Below are positions 27,301 through 36,450 of a stretch of DNA of 64,000 nt, piece by piece. Within the stretch, counting starts at the first letter, position 1. Each line of letters begins with the position of its first letter. The notes beneath the pieces are model-generated. The model ran no database searches. It worked only from the letters and a program-made list of their open reading frames with translations, and was not told the origin of the DNA. The stretch spans positions 2,728,001 through 2,792,000 of the forward strand of contig NZ_CP119758.1 of the NCBI RefSeq assembly GCF_029323795.1, in the 5' to 3' direction. Both the position numbers and the translations under genes were made by a program. This DNA comes from Zobellia alginiliquefaciens (GTDB taxonomy: Bacteria > Bacteroidota > Bacteroidia > Flavobacteriales > Flavobacteriaceae).

Positions 27301-27516
27301 ATGACCACTTTTGGAGGTCTGGCACCAATCATTTTAGAAACGTCCAGCCAAGCATTTCATCTAATCCCCATGGCCATATCCTTGGGCTTCGGTATAGTAT
27401 TCGCCACAACTATAATCTTGGTCATTGTACCTTGCCTGTATCTTATTTTAGAAGATTTACGCCTATTGGTTTTAAAGGGGCGTACGGTACAACAGGTAAA
27501 TGTTTCAGATAATTAG
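24376..27516 (+). CDS. RND-family efflux permease
   Basis: 1046 residues, the normal length of a full RND pump. The first transmembrane helix follows the basic leader ([32 protein letters not shown]), a start typical of the AcrB/MdtB-like superfamily. Porter domain motifs are visible ([25 protein letters not shown]). TM4 carries the proton-relay acidic pair in [22 protein letters not shown], and TM10 the Gly-rich [20 protein letters not shown]. Drug or toxic metabolite export is expected; substrates are unknown. The operon is complete, unlike the orphan adaptor at 15202. Confidence 0.95.
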   Translation: MGEMEDKDKGKIRKEGAIAYMSRNSIATNLLMLVLLVGGLFTMYTIQKEVFPEFQLDFVEVSVAYPGASPEEVEQGVLQPVEEAVRGVQGIKEVVSEASEGSAEISIELVAGSERMRVFQDIDQAINRIRTFPDDIERPEVRLQSRQRDVLQIGLYGAADVWTLRELAERLRTILLNNPEITQVELGNVPDYETRVEIPRQTLQKYNLTLGQVADIIRQSSNDVPAGAIQTQSGEILLRMQERKQWAKEYGNITIVSSEEGAKLSLDDIATITDGFEEVGFHGQFNQQNYVELRIFRIGDQSPLKIAEVTQNILKDFQLPPGINYRTDSNRAADYRERLSLLTENGVLAIVIVLLILTLFLEYRLAFWVMMGMTVSFIGGMILLPLIGISVNMISMFGFLVVLGIVVDDAIVVGENVYEYRQKGLSPMKAAIAGAKDVSLPVTFSIVTTIIAFVPLLFMPGETGKFWQPLPAVVIVILSVSLLEALFILPSHLGHLKQKASKNKWVLKLEQWQHAFAKGFDRLIEKRYRPFLDACLKYRYITLSAAVALLLVVGGYGFSGHMGMIMMPEVAADEIEAGVRLPVGTTPDQAAKVAHAISESTQRMFEEHDLYEVAEGIKTNVRGQNFIDVEIVMLPPDQRDITAAEVIALWRDNIGDIEGVDQITFEAERGPGGARQDISIDLSHSDIGVLERASSAFVERMQAFSNTRDVTDNYNKGKMQYDFKLLPQGRNLGLTSDEVGRQVRDAFFGALAMRQLRGMNEIEVRVKLPLEERKDIKNLEKFLVRTPNGLEVPLMDVVEIKEKEAFTSINRRDGRRVVNVGMDVEPANTVGRVIATVNEETLPQLRADFPGITWTFEGSQADMRESTNTLKAGFSIAMLLIYVLLAIAFSSYLQPLIVMTAIPFGIVGAVIGHILLGYDLSLVSLMGVIALSGVVVNDSLIMIDYANKRRDEGEAIYHSIHEAGLRRFRPIILTTMTTFGGLAPIILETSSQAFHLIPMAISLGFGIVFATTIILVIVPCLYLILEDLRLLVLKGRTVQQVNVSDN

Positions 27517-27782
27517 AAAACATAAAAGGAGGCTTTGGCCCTCAAATTCGTCTTAAAAATAAAGTCTTACCATTTAAGAAAGTCCAAACAATTTGCTTTT
27601 AATCTCACGGCCATCTTCAAGTTCGTGAATTGATTTTGTGATAGCATCAATTTATTTATCCTTACCGACATTTAAAAAAGTAAGGTATAGTTAATTTTCA
27701 AATGTTTGCATATGAAGATACTATCGTTAAGGAGTAACATTTTTGTTCCCCTTGCTGATTTTTAATTATAAAATAAATAAGC

Positions 27783-28859
27783 ATGGATGAAATAATCGAA
27801 CACTCTGAGTTCGGAGCTAGAAAAGAAAACAAAGAAACAATCTTAATTACGGGAAGCAGTGGTTTAATAGGTTTTTCTCTAATAGAGCGATTGTCCAAAA
27901 AATATAGGGTGGTTGGTTTAGACCGTTTGGGTCCCCCTTATCCGCCATTGCAGGCTGAATGTGTAAATTTTGACATTACGGATGAAAAGGCCATTGATGC
28001 AGCAATGGAAAGAATACGATATGGCTATGGTAGTAAAATTGCCTCGGTAATACATTTAGCGGCGTATTATGATTTCGGTACGAAAGACAGCCCTAAATAT
28101 CAAGAAATAAATGTTAAGGGTACTGAGAAATTCTTAAGACAGCTACAAGACTTTGAGGTGGGTCAGTTTATATTTTCCAGCTCCAACCTCATTTATAAAC
28201 CTACGGAACCAGGTACAAAACTAAATGAAAATTGCCCTGTTGAAGCAAATTGGGGTTACCCTGAGTCCAAAATACAGACCGAAGACCTTATCAAAGAGCA
28301 CAGCATTAACTTTCCTTCCGTTTTTCTACGTATAGCAGGCGTGTATACGGATTATGGTCATTCCATTCCCATTTTGCAGCAGATAAAACGTATTTACGAA
28401 AAGCAGTTGCTTGGTCATTTTTATTCGGGTGATGTTAACCATGGCGATGTGTTCGTTCATTTAGAAGATGTGGTAAATGCTATTGAAAATTCAGTAGAGA
28501 GAAGACAAGAGATTCCTGATCAGATGGCTTTTAATATTGGGGAGCCCACATCACCCACCTACCAAGAATTACAAGACACAATCGGTAATTTAATTCATGG
28601 GAAAGATTGGGAAACCTATGAGATTCCAAAACCCTTGGCAAAAGCTGGTGCGTGGACGCGAGATTTGGTAGGCGATCCCTTTATAAAACCATGGATGATC
28701 GACCGTTCTGGGGCCCATTATGAACTGGATGTATCTAGAGCCAAGGAACATTTGGATTGGGAGCCAAAACATAGGGTAATGGATACATTGCCGAAGATGA
28801 TTACGGGTTTAAAGGAAAACCCGGACCAATGGTACGCTAAAAACAATCTAGAAAAATAA
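27783..28859 (+). CDS. NAD-dependent epimerase/dehydratase (extended SDR)
   Basis: 358 residues. The Rossmann dinucleotide motif is ILITGSSGLIGFSL (residues 20-33), and the active site is the YxxxK of GYPESK (Y159, K163) with the upstream FSSSN serines (132-134). Extended SDRs of this kind change sugar nucleotides or related substrates; the C-terminal tail (WMIDRSGAHYELDVSRAKEHLDWEPKH) is typical of GalE-like families. It is the first of a four-gene run (27783-30280) with a VKOR-like protein 8 bp downstream. The substrate is unknown; a lipid- or quinone-linked one would fit its membrane neighbours. Confidence 0.88.
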   Translation: MDEIIEHSEFGARKENKETILITGSSGLIGFSLIERLSKKYRVVGLDRLGPPYPPLQAECVNFDITDEKAIDAAMERIRYGYGSKIASVIHLAAYYDFGTKDSPKYQEINVKGTEKFLRQLQDFEVGQFIFSSSNLIYKPTEPGTKLNENCPVEANWGYPESKIQTEDLIKEHSINFPSVFLRIAGVYTDYGHSIPILQQIKRIYEKQLLGHFYSGDVNHGDVFVHLEDVVNAIENSVERRQEIPDQMAFNIGEPTSPTYQELQDTIGNLIHGKDWETYEIPKPLAKAGAWTRDLVGDPFIKPWMIDRSGAHYELDVSRAKEHLDWEPKHRVMDTLPKMITGLKENPDQWYAKNNLEK

Positions 28860-28867
28860 CCTGATCA

Positions 28868-29437
28868 ATGGCAAAGAATGAAAGCATAGACCAAATACCA
28901 CCGGGCTGGGACTACAATCCCGCAACTTGGTCACAACGGATCCCGATAGTTATTTTGGCTTTTGTAGGGGTGATAATAGCTACATATTTATCGCTATATC
29001 AGCTTGATTATATAGATACCGTCTGGGAACCATTTTTTGGTGATGGAAGCAAGACTATTTTAAACTCTAAAGTATCTAATGTATTACCAATTCCTGATGC
29101 CGCTCTAGGTGCAATTGGTTATTTGGTTGACGCAGTAACAGGTGTAATAGGAGGGACGCACCGGTGGAAAAAAATGCCATGGATCGTAATTGTTTTCGGT
29201 TTGGCGGTAGGTCCATTGGGTTTTGTTAGTGTATTGCTTGTTGTTTTTCAACCCGTATTGTTTTCGGCATGGTGTACGCTTTGTCTGGGCTCTGCTATAA
29301 TTTCTATAGCTATGATCGGACCTGCAATGGATGAGATGTTGGCCAGTTTACAGTATATGCAAAGGGCCAAAAGGTCTGAAGCTTCTACGTGGAAGGTTTT
29401 TTGGGGAGTACAATCTGAAATCGAAAAAGTTAAATAA
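28868..29437 (+). CDS. VKOR-like membrane protein lacking the loop cysteines
   Basis: 189 residues with about four hydrophobic helices. The periplasmic-face CxxC at the start of TM4 is present: FSAWCTLCLGSA (C136, C139), the quinone-reactive disulfide of vitamin K epoxide reductase homologues. The first loop, where the family normally has a second Cys pair, reads EPFFGDGSKTILNSKVSNVLPIPDAALGAIGYLV: the spacing and the Pro-Gly-Tyr landmarks fit, but no cysteine is left. It may therefore not relay electrons to a periplasmic thiol partner as canonical VKORs do. It ends one base before the next gene. Confidence 0.8.
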   Translation: MAKNESIDQIPPGWDYNPATWSQRIPIVILAFVGVIIATYLSLYQLDYIDTVWEPFFGDGSKTILNSKVSNVLPIPDAALGAIGYLVDAVTGVIGGTHRWKKMPWIVIVFGLAVGPLGFVSVLLVVFQPVLFSAWCTLCLGSAIISIAMIGPAMDEMLASLQYMQRAKRSEASTWKVFWGVQSEIEKVK

Positions 29438-29438
29438 G

Positions 29439-29819
29439 ATGTGGGCAAAAATATTAAATATCGTAATAGGACTCTACCTGATAGTGGCTCCAAGCTTTTT
29501 TGGATATTCGCCTCAAGCTTCGGATAACGGGCATATCATAGGCCCTATAATCGTAACTTTTTCTATTATCTCTTTATGGGAGGCCACGCAAGGAACAAGG
29601 AAATGGAACTACCCCTTTGCCGTTTGGTTGCTTTTGGCTCCATGGATTTTAGGATATGAGAACAATTTAGCTATGGTTAGCGATATGTTGGTAGGCGCAC
29701 TGGTTATTGTTTTTTCATCTTTTGAACAGGAGAACAAAAATCGTTATGGTGGTGGATGGGCCTCGTTGTGGCAAAAACACCCGCAACACATTCAAGAGGT
29801 AAATAAGGATGAGGTTTGA
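29439..29819 (+). CDS. SPW-repeat-like small membrane protein
   Basis: 126 residues starting MWAKILNIVIGLYLIVAPSFFGY; the ATG at 29439 follows the VKOR-like stop by one base and is preferred over the longer in-frame start inside that gene. Two similar segments, GLYLIVAPSFFGYSPQ (about 10-25) and AVWLLLAPWILGYENN (about 65-80), each with a PSFFGY/PWILGY core, are the SPW repeat. Four helices in total. Function unknown; found in membrane operons of many bacteria. Confidence 0.8.
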   Translation: MWAKILNIVIGLYLIVAPSFFGYSPQASDNGHIIGPIIVTFSIISLWEATQGTRKWNYPFAVWLLLAPWILGYENNLAMVSDMLVGALVIVFSSFEQENKNRYGGGWASLWQKHPQHIQEVNKDEV

Positions 29820-29821
29820 TT

Positions 29822-30280
29822 ATGATCGATAAAGCAAATTGGAGTCCGCGTAAATTTAGATGGTTGTATGCGGCAACGATTGCTTTTCTAATTGTGCTGT
29901 TCGCCTTTCTGTTGATTTATTTTGATATCATCAAAACTATAAACCTTAGAGTTGTATACATTCCCTTTGTTTTTATAGGTCTGATGTTGTTTACTAAAGA
30001 TTTTGCTAAGGCCCACAAGGATGATATCCCTTTTCGGACTGCATTCGTCAACTGTTTTCGCACGGGAGTCTATACCTGCATACTGTTGTTTCCCGTATTC
30101 TTAACCGTTCTTATAATAGGTCTTCCTGAGCTGAATATGCTAGATGAATTTGGAAGATTTGATGAAGAAAAATTTCAGATGGGCTTTTTAATTTCTATGC
30201 TCGTAGAAATTTTTGCATCCGTATCCATAACTTCATTCGTTAGTGCCTTTATTCCCGGTATGATCAAAAAGAAAAATTAG
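29822..30280 (+). CDS. DUF4199 membrane protein
   Basis: 152 residues from the ATG at 29822, two bases after the stop of the SPW gene. There are four hydrophobic helices (about 14-34, 42-62, 76-96, 125-145) with the DUF4199-like loop KDFAKAHKDDIPFRTAFVNCFRTGVYT. The family is widespread in Bacteroidota and without a known job. As the last gene of the operon it is convergent with aconitase (11 bp gap), and I see no classic terminator between them. Confidence 0.75.
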   Translation: MIDKANWSPRKFRWLYAATIAFLIVLFAFLLIYFDIIKTINLRVVYIPFVFIGLMLFTKDFAKAHKDDIPFRTAFVNCFRTGVYTCILLFPVFLTVLIIGLPELNMLDEFGRFDEEKFQMGFLISMLVEIFASVSITSFVSAFIPGMIKKKN

Positions 30281-30291
30281 ATGACTATTTT

Positions 30292-32259
30292 TTAGCTCGT
30301 CAGCTTTTCCTTGAAATCATTGATAACCCCACCTTTCATCAGCAATTCTATTTGCCGGTCGCTCATGCTATGTTTAAGCAGAATTTCTTTTTCTTCATTT
30401 TTGTTTTCCACCTTAATATTTATAGCATTTCTATTCGCTACATTTTCTTTTAGATTCTTAAAACTGATGATGGCGCCATCTTCAATGGAATCATAATCAT
30501 CTGGGTTTTCAAATTCTAATGGCAGAATACCAAAGTTCACAAGGTTTTGCCAAGCTATACGAGCGTAATCTTTTGCGATGACGGCTACTTGCCCCAGATA
30601 TTTTGGGGCTATGGCGGCATGTTCTCTACTACTTCCCTGAGCGTAGTTCTCACCGGCTACGACAATATGGCCTCCATATTTTTCTTTGCTTTTTAGAGCT
30701 CGTTTATAGAATGTGTCATCAATAACGGTGTACGAAAATTTACTGATTTCCGGTATGTTGCTTCTAAAAGGTAACACCTCGGCACCTGCTTTCATAATTT
30801 CATCAGTAGAGATGTTGTCTCCCATTTTAAGTAAAACCGGTATGGTGTATTCGGCTTTAAGTCCTTTCATTTCGGGAAGCGATTTAATATTCGGTCCTTT
30901 TTTGAGTTTAATTTCCGATTTGTTTTTAGTTGGTGGCACGAGCATTTCCATGTTAATGATTTCCAGTTGTGGAGCTTCGTATTTAGGATAATCCATTTCG
31001 TAGATTTCCTTTAATTTCCGTGGGTCCGTAATTTCACCGGTAAGGGCCGAAGCGGCCGCTGTTTCTGGGCTACATAAATATACTTGGTCGTCTTTTGTTC
31101 CGGAACGATCGGGAAAGTTTCTGGGCATGGTGCGTAAACTAATGGAGTTACTTGCCGGGGCCTGCCCCATACCAATGCAACCCATGCAACCGGATTGGTG
31201 AAAACGTGCACCTGCCTTGATGAGATTCGCAAAGGCTTTGTTTTCTATCATGTTCTGAATAATCTGTCGTGAGGTGGGGTTGATGTCAAATGAAACTTCT
31301 GAGTGTACGGCCTTGTCTTTGACAATCGCACCGGCCATCCAAAAATCACGTAGCCCGGGATTTGCAGAAGAACCGATGACCACTTGACTTATCTTTTTGC
31401 CTGCAACCTCAGAAACGGGTACAACATTGCCAGGGCTAGTGGGCAGGGCTATTAGTGGTATAAGGTTATCAAGAATGATTTCATCTTCAAGATCATAGCT
31501 ACATCCTTCATCAGGAAGAATTTCTGACCAATCCTCCTCACGGTCTTGAGATTTTAGGAAACTTCTGGTTTTATCGTCACTTGGAAAAACCGTGGTCGTA
31601 GCACCTAGTTCAGCTCCCATATTGGCAATTACGTGTCTGTCCATAGCGCTGAGGTATTCTAAACCTTCACCATAATACTCTATAATCTTGCCTACGCCTC
31701 CTTTTACGTCATGGCGACGTAGCATTTCTAATATTACATCTTTGGCACTCACCCAATCCGGTAATTTACCGGTCAACTTAACCCCCATTATTTTTGGCAT
31801 TTTTACAAAATAGGGTTGTCCAGCAATAGCAGCGGCTACATCTAGCCCACCTGTGCCGATAGCGAGCATGCCCAATGACCCTGCGGCACAGCTGTGACTG
31901 TCAGAACCTACTAAGGTTTTACCGGGAATGCCAAAACGTTGCATGTGTAAGGGGTGGCTCACTCCATTGCCTGGTCTGCTGAACCAAAGACCGAATTTTT
32001 GCGCAGCGGAATGCAGAAAAAGATGGTCGTCCGCATTTTTGTAATCTGTTTGCAGTAGATTATGATCTACGTATTGTACGGCTACTTCTGTCTTGGCCCG
32101 CTCTAGACCCATAGCTTCTAATTCTAATTGAACCAGAGTACCCGTTGCATCTTGTAATAAGGCTTGGTCTATTTTCAGGCCTATTTCGGTTCCAGGTTTT
32201 AATTCTCCTTGTATAAGATGTGACTGTATTAATTTTTGGGAGACGTTCAGGGAGTCCAT
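30292..32259 (-). CDS. Aconitate hydratase (short, mitochondrial/archaeal-type)
   Basis: 655 residues. The iron-sulfur and substrate motifs are visible: GSDSHSCAAGSLGMLAIGTGGLD (about residue 118), HQSGCMGCIGMGQAP with two of the [4Fe-4S] cysteines (about 355-365), and the swivel-domain loop ENYAQGSSREHAAIAPKYLG (about 545-565) with the Ser-Arg pair that binds citrate. The enzyme converts citrate to isocitrate in the TCA cycle; at 655 residues it is the shorter form seen in Bacteroidota and in archaea rather than the 890-residue AcnA. It stands alone, facing the DUF4199 gene. Confidence 0.95.
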   Translation of the reverse strand: MDSLNVSQKLIQSHLIQGELKPGTEIGLKIDQALLQDATGTLVQLELEAMGLERAKTEVAVQYVDHNLLQTDYKNADDHLFLHSAAQKFGLWFSRPGNGVSHPLHMQRFGIPGKTLVGSDSHSCAAGSLGMLAIGTGGLDVAAAIAGQPYFVKMPKIMGVKLTGKLPDWVSAKDVILEMLRRHDVKGGVGKIIEYYGEGLEYLSAMDRHVIANMGAELGATTTVFPSDDKTRSFLKSQDREEDWSEILPDEGCSYDLEDEIILDNLIPLIALPTSPGNVVPVSEVAGKKISQVVIGSSANPGLRDFWMAGAIVKDKAVHSEVSFDINPTSRQIIQNMIENKAFANLIKAGARFHQSGCMGCIGMGQAPASNSISLRTMPRNFPDRSGTKDDQVYLCSPETAAASALTGEITDPRKLKEIYEMDYPKYEAPQLEIINMEMLVPPTKNKSEIKLKKGPNIKSLPEMKGLKAEYTIPVLLKMGDNISTDEIMKAGAEVLPFRSNIPEISKFSYTVIDDTFYKRALKSKEKYGGHIVVAGENYAQGSSREHAAIAPKYLGQVAVIAKDYARIAWQNLVNFGILPLEFENPDDYDSIEDGAIISFKNLKENVANRNAINIKVENKNEEKEILLKHSMSDRQIELLMKGGVINDFKEKLTS

Positions 32260-32583
32260 TTTCTGTTTTTTACTAGTTAATACTACTTCTTGCCTAGAGG
32301 TTGGTGGTTTGATTATAGTACAAATTTTTTAGGAAAATCGCTAAGAGCAACCTGTTATAATAATGCTAAGAGTTTGATTAGGCTGCTAATATGAACCACT
32401 TGGAGCCTGGAGAGCTTTTGTCCAAGTATGGTCTCTAAAGTAGTTTGGTTGCTCGCACGTTGTTGAAAGCTATCTGGCAATCGGTTACAGCAAAAAAATA
32501 AAGTTTTATGGTTAAATAAAGGTTTTACGGTTTGTTAGATTGCCATGTGCAGATACTTGCTAATTAAATTGATTTAACTCATA
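32260..32583. other. Divergent promoter region between aconitase and the QEGLA operon
   Basis: A 324-bp gap with no gene. One clear inverted repeat: ACTTGGA (32398-32404) with TCCAAGT (32421-32427). The octamer GCTAAGAG occurs twice in the left half. Both promoters must lie here; I could not assign them with confidence. Confidence 0.4.
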
Positions 32584-34470
32584 ATGCTACACTATAAGAA
32601 TTTATCGAAAGAAACTGTTGATCGTATCTTGGACGATTTGCGGAAAGATGAAGATGAATATAACTTTAAACTTCCAAATGGAGGATTTTTGCATATTGAA
32701 AGTGGTCTGCCTTATTTGACCATTTATAGAAAGGTGAACAAAGATATTGGAACCAGGGAGTTGCTGCTAAATGAAGCTTCGTATCTAATTATAGGAAGGG
32801 GCAATTTTAAAGAATATCAGCATTTACTTTTTGAAATAGCTAATTATTTTTCGGCACAATATAAATCATATTTACTTTTTGAAATATATGCAGGCAGTCC
32901 TAAAAGTACATGTTTTCGAATCAAAGGTCCTGCGGACTTGCTACCAAAAACTCTAAAAGTACTTGATGAAGGGTTGCAGGAAGTCAATACGATATCCCCC
33001 GGCGTAACCATTGCATCTGAAGTTGAGGATACCGCAGATCGACATCCCAAAGGGTCTCGTCATCTATTAACTGTTGAGGAAACCAAACAATGTGGAGCAT
33101 TGTTGATCGGGCTTGAGATTCCTCCTGTTTACAGAAGTGAAAGTGCCCAGCTCTACCCTGTCTTTTTTAGGGATTTTCATAGCCAGGTAACCACTGCCAT
33201 GAAAAAGGCAATTTTTAGTTTTATACGCATACAGACCGCTTGTGGTATATCTAGCTATAACCTTCTAGGCCAAAGGTCGCTAAAAGAAAAAGTCTTCGAT
33301 ATAGATAAAAAGCTAACTGAGATTGAGCGTTCATATCAATTTCTGTGGTTGGTTTCGCCCTCTAACATTTATAGTATAAAGGAAACATTTTTTGAAAGTA
33401 GGTTTAAAACCGTACTTGACTATCATTATAGATTACTGCCCATAGACCCTGATGTCTTAAAAAGGAAGCTGTATGATTTAAAGATAGAAAAGATAGAAGA
33501 CCCTGTTTTGTCTCATATTTTCCGTCAAAAAAGAGAAGAACTGGATCGGCAGATAACAATGCTGAACGAACGTGGAACGAAGAATTTCTTTTACAACAGT
33601 ATACGCTTGCATCAGGGAATTGGAAGAAAACTTCAAGCCGAGGCAGAAAATATACTTACCCAGCTAACCGAGAACGAGGGTGATACGAAGAATCTGAACC
33701 TTATGGATGCGAATGAATTTGCCGTTTTGGTGAAGGATGAAATAGATTTTCTCAAGAAACAACATCCCGGTTTTTCATGTGAAGTTTATATCCGCGAAGA
33801 TGTAAATATAATGATGGTCTCCAATGGAAACCTTTATTTGCCGGCGGATTATACGGTTGGCCCAAAGGAAGCGGAGGCTTTAATTCAACATGAAATCGGT
33901 ACACATGCGCTTACCTATTTTAACGGTAAGCAACAACCTTTTGAACAGTTTAGTATGGGGTTGGCAGATTATGACCCACTGCAGGAAGGGTTGGCCGTGC
34001 TTTCTGAATATTTGGTAGGCGGTCTTACGAGAAATAGACTACGAACCCTTGCAGGTAGGGTGGTAGCGGGCCAAGCAAGATTAGACGGTCATGACTTTAG
34101 AGCAATTTTTGACCTGCTACTCACAAAGTTCAACTTTACAGAAAAAAGGTCTTTCAACATTGTTTCTAGAACCATGCAAGGCGGAGGATTCCTGAAGGAC
34201 ATTATTTATCTAAAAGGATTTTTAAAGCTGATAGAATACCTCAAAGGTGGTGGTTCATTGGAGCCTTTACTTTCGGGTAAATTTGGTTTTCATCACATTA
34301 ATATAGTACAACAACTGACCGAACGAAATATTTTAAAACCACCCATTCTAAGACCCAGTTATTTAAGTAGTACCGAATTTGAAAATAAAATAAAAAAAAT
34401 AAAAGAAGGATTGCCAATTGTTGAGATGGTATGCGATGGTAACCTTGAACAATCTTTAAAAATGAACTAA
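32584..34470 (+). CDS. DUF1704/QEGLA-motif metallopeptidase (MATCAP-like family)
   Basis: 628 residues, annotated in databases as flavohemoglobin expression-modulating QEGLA motif protein. The zinc site is HEIGTHALTYFNG (H436, E437, H441; HExxxH), followed 26 residues later by the third ligand region LQEGLAVLSEYL (Q467, E468). This is the signature of DUF1704, whose eukaryotic members are the MATCAP/TMCP enzymes that clip the C-terminal tyrosine of tubulin; the bacterial function is unknown to me. The N-terminal half is helical with no signal peptide, so it is cytosolic. Its stop shares a base with the start of an ATP-grasp ligase (TAATG), and an aspartoacylase-family enzyme follows. Confidence 0.85.
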   Translation: MLHYKNLSKETVDRILDDLRKDEDEYNFKLPNGGFLHIESGLPYLTIYRKVNKDIGTRELLLNEASYLIIGRGNFKEYQHLLFEIANYFSAQYKSYLLFEIYAGSPKSTCFRIKGPADLLPKTLKVLDEGLQEVNTISPGVTIASEVEDTADRHPKGSRHLLTVEETKQCGALLIGLEIPPVYRSESAQLYPVFFRDFHSQVTTAMKKAIFSFIRIQTACGISSYNLLGQRSLKEKVFDIDKKLTEIERSYQFLWLVSPSNIYSIKETFFESRFKTVLDYHYRLLPIDPDVLKRKLYDLKIEKIEDPVLSHIFRQKREELDRQITMLNERGTKNFFYNSIRLHQGIGRKLQAEAENILTQLTENEGDTKNLNLMDANEFAVLVKDEIDFLKKQHPGFSCEVYIREDVNIMMVSNGNLYLPADYTVGPKEAEALIQHEIGTHALTYFNGKQQPFEQFSMGLADYDPLQEGLAVLSEYLVGGLTRNRLRTLAGRVVAGQARLDGHDFRAIFDLLLTKFNFTEKRSFNIVSRTMQGGGFLKDIIYLKGFLKLIEYLKGGGSLEPLLSGKFGFHHINIVQQLTERNILKPPILRPSYLSSTEFENKIKKIKEGLPIVEMVCDGNLEQSLKMN

Positions 34471-35519
34471 TGAAAATAGGATTTGTATTGAATAAAGTAG
34501 CCACCGAAGCTTGTGGCACTTCTGTAGCTTTAATGACTAAAGCACATAAAATGGGGCACGAAGTAAGTGCCATAGGTGTAGGGGATTTTAATCTGCATCA
34601 TGATGGGCTTATTACAATAGACACTACGTCGGTTTCCGTGACCAAGGAGGTGAAAACCCCAGAAGAATATCTAGAACATTTACAAGGTTCAGAAGCTGAA
34701 ACGAAACGGATAGAAGCCATTTCTCTGGATGTGTTGTTTATACGGAACAACCCCACCGAAGAAGGGTCGGACCGGAAATGGGCGGGACAATCAGGAATCG
34801 CTTTTGGTCGTATGATCCAGCAATTGGGCGTATTGGTGCTCAATGATGCCTATGCATTGACAAAGGCATTTATAGATAAGCTGTATTTTGAAGAGCTGCC
34901 AAAGCATATAAAACCAGCATCTATCATCACACGTAAAAAAGAGGACGTTTTAAATTTTTGGGAGGAAAACGGTAAGAAAATGGTGCTAAAACCTTTGGAA
35001 GGTTCCGGGGGGCAGAATGTATATCTCATAGATGAGAATCAAAAAAACCTGAATCAGATTATAGATACGTTATCTGATGAAGGATACATTATAGCGCAAG
35101 AATATCTTCCTGATGTTAAGGATGGAGATATCCGCGTTATACTTATGAACGGGCGTGTCCTAGAGCAGGATGGGCAAAAAGCTATCATAAGAAGAGTTAG
35201 TGGCGAAGGTGAATTCCGGAGTAATTTTTCGCTTGGGGCAACGGCGAACAGTAGCGAATTGACCACGGCCATGGAACACATTATTGAAGTTACGGCACCC
35301 CGTTTAATTGCTGATGGATTCTTTTTTGTAGGGCTGGATATCGTAAAGGACAAGTTGATAGAAATAAATGTTCTGAGTCCCGGCGGGCTTGACCACTTCA
35401 GTGAAATTGATCTTCCTGATTTTACAGATACCGTGATTAAGGCCATTGAAAGAAAATTGGAGTATAAGAAAATGCATGGCAACCAGTTGTCCAATAAAGT
35501 TCTGGCAACCATGCACTAA
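34470..35519 (+). CDS. GshB-like ATP-grasp ligase
   Basis: 349 residues of the glutathione-synthetase-type ATP-grasp fold. An N-terminal pre-ATP-grasp domain (MKIGFVLNKVATEACG) is followed by VLKPLEGSGGQNVYLI (glycine-rich nucleotide loop, about residues 171-186), DIRVILMNGRVL, AIIRRVSGEGEFRSNFSLGA, and the Mg-binding ending FVGLDIVKDKLIEINVLSPGGLDHF. Enzymes of this group join an acyl-phosphate to an amine (peptide or amide bond). No GshA-type partner is nearby, so glutathione synthesis is less likely than a dedicated peptide or amide product. It overlaps the DUF1704 gene by one base and is 9 bp ahead of the aspartoacylase gene. Confidence 0.88.
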   Translation: MKIGFVLNKVATEACGTSVALMTKAHKMGHEVSAIGVGDFNLHHDGLITIDTTSVSVTKEVKTPEEYLEHLQGSEAETKRIEAISLDVLFIRNNPTEEGSDRKWAGQSGIAFGRMIQQLGVLVLNDAYALTKAFIDKLYFEELPKHIKPASIITRKKEDVLNFWEENGKKMVLKPLEGSGGQNVYLIDENQKNLNQIIDTLSDEGYIIAQEYLPDVKDGDIRVILMNGRVLEQDGQKAIIRRVSGEGEFRSNFSLGATANSSELTTAMEHIIEVTAPRLIADGFFFVGLDIVKDKLIEINVLSPGGLDHFSEIDLPDFTDTVIKAIERKLEYKKMHGNQLSNKVLATMH

Positions 35520-35528
35520 AGTAAGTTT

Positions 35529-36425
35529 ATGAAAGAATTATCGAGAATTATAGGAGAATATAGCTCAGGAGTTCCGGGGCCTTTATTGTTTGTCACGGCT
35601 GGCATTCATGGTAATGAGCCCAGTGGGGTCATTGCTCTAAAAAAGGTATTTGAAGAACTACAGCGGACCCGGCCAGAGGTTAAAGGAACCTTGGTTGGGG
35701 TCTCGGGAAACAAAAAAGCCCTTGAACAAAATGTGCGTTTTATTGATGAAGATTTGAATAGAACGTGGAGTTCGGAAAATATTGAAAATAACATTAACAC
35801 CTCACATGAGCATAGCGAAATGTATGAGATTATTGAGGTGCTGAACCAATATCGTAGTCAAGATTTTGAGAAATGCTATTTTTTAGATTGTCATACCACA
35901 TCTTCCGAGAGTCTGCCGTATGTGTCCGTACAAGATGTAAATGACAATAACGCGTGGGCACATCGTTTTCCGACGTATATAATTAAAGGGTTTAGTGATT
36001 TAATTCATGGCGATATTGACCATTATTTAAGCCGAACAGGTCTAACGGGTTTTGTTTTTGAAGCAGGCCAGCATCAACATGAGACCGCAGTTGAAAACCA
36101 GGAAGGTATCATCTGGCTAGCATTGCATGAAGCTTTAGGGTTGGATTTGACGTTATTGTCTTGTTATCCGCAATGCGTAGAGAACTTTTCAAAAAAGAAC
36201 GCTCCGGACCAAAAAACATTTGAAATTACCTATCGTCATGGGTTGAAGGATTCGGACGAGTTTGAGATGGTAGCAGGATTCGAGAATTTTTCTCCAATTA
36301 AAAAAGGACAGCTGCTAGCTGTTCAAAACGGACAAGAAATAAGGAGCGAGCATAACGGTTATATTTTTATGCCCCTCTACCAATCTAAGGGAGATGATGG
36401 TTTTTTTATTGTAGAAGAGGTGTAA
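35529..36425 (+). CDS. Aspartoacylase/succinylglutamate desuccinylase-family zinc hydrolase
   Basis: 298 residues. Zinc ligands of the M14-like AstE/AspA fold are visible: H27 and E30 in TAGIHGNEPSGVIAL and H122 in FLDCHTTSSES, with the Arg/Asn substrate region VRFIDEDLNRTW (about 69-80) and a catalytic Glu candidate in TGFVFEAGQHQHE. A beta-rich C-terminal domain follows, ending in a HxGYIFMP strand. Members remove N-acyl or gamma-linked groups from amino acids. It closes the DUF1704-ligase-hydrolase operon; a perfect hairpin follows 25 bp downstream. Confidence 0.85.
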   Translation: MKELSRIIGEYSSGVPGPLLFVTAGIHGNEPSGVIALKKVFEELQRTRPEVKGTLVGVSGNKKALEQNVRFIDEDLNRTWSSENIENNINTSHEHSEMYEIIEVLNQYRSQDFEKCYFLDCHTTSSESLPYVSVQDVNDNNAWAHRFPTYIIKGFSDLIHGDIDHYLSRTGLTGFVFEAGQHQHETAVENQEGIIWLALHEALGLDLTLLSCYPQCVENFSKKNAPDQKTFEITYRHGLKDSDEFEMVAGFENFSPIKKGQLLAVQNGQEIRSEHNGYIFMPLYQSKGDDGFFIVEEV

Positions 36426-36450
36426 TCGCACAATAGGCTATCCACTGCAT

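Noticed and set aside
27564-27650. Small minus-strand coding-like tail (SIHELEDGREIKSKLFGLS) in the gap before the epimerase gene
   Set aside because: Only about 26 codons directly after a stop and without a start; it may be a decayed gene end, but support is too weak to list as a feature.
35054-35512. 152-codon open frame opposite the ATP-grasp gene
   Set aside because: Antisense shadow; Ser/Pro-rich nonsense composition, while the other strand encodes conserved ATP-grasp motifs.
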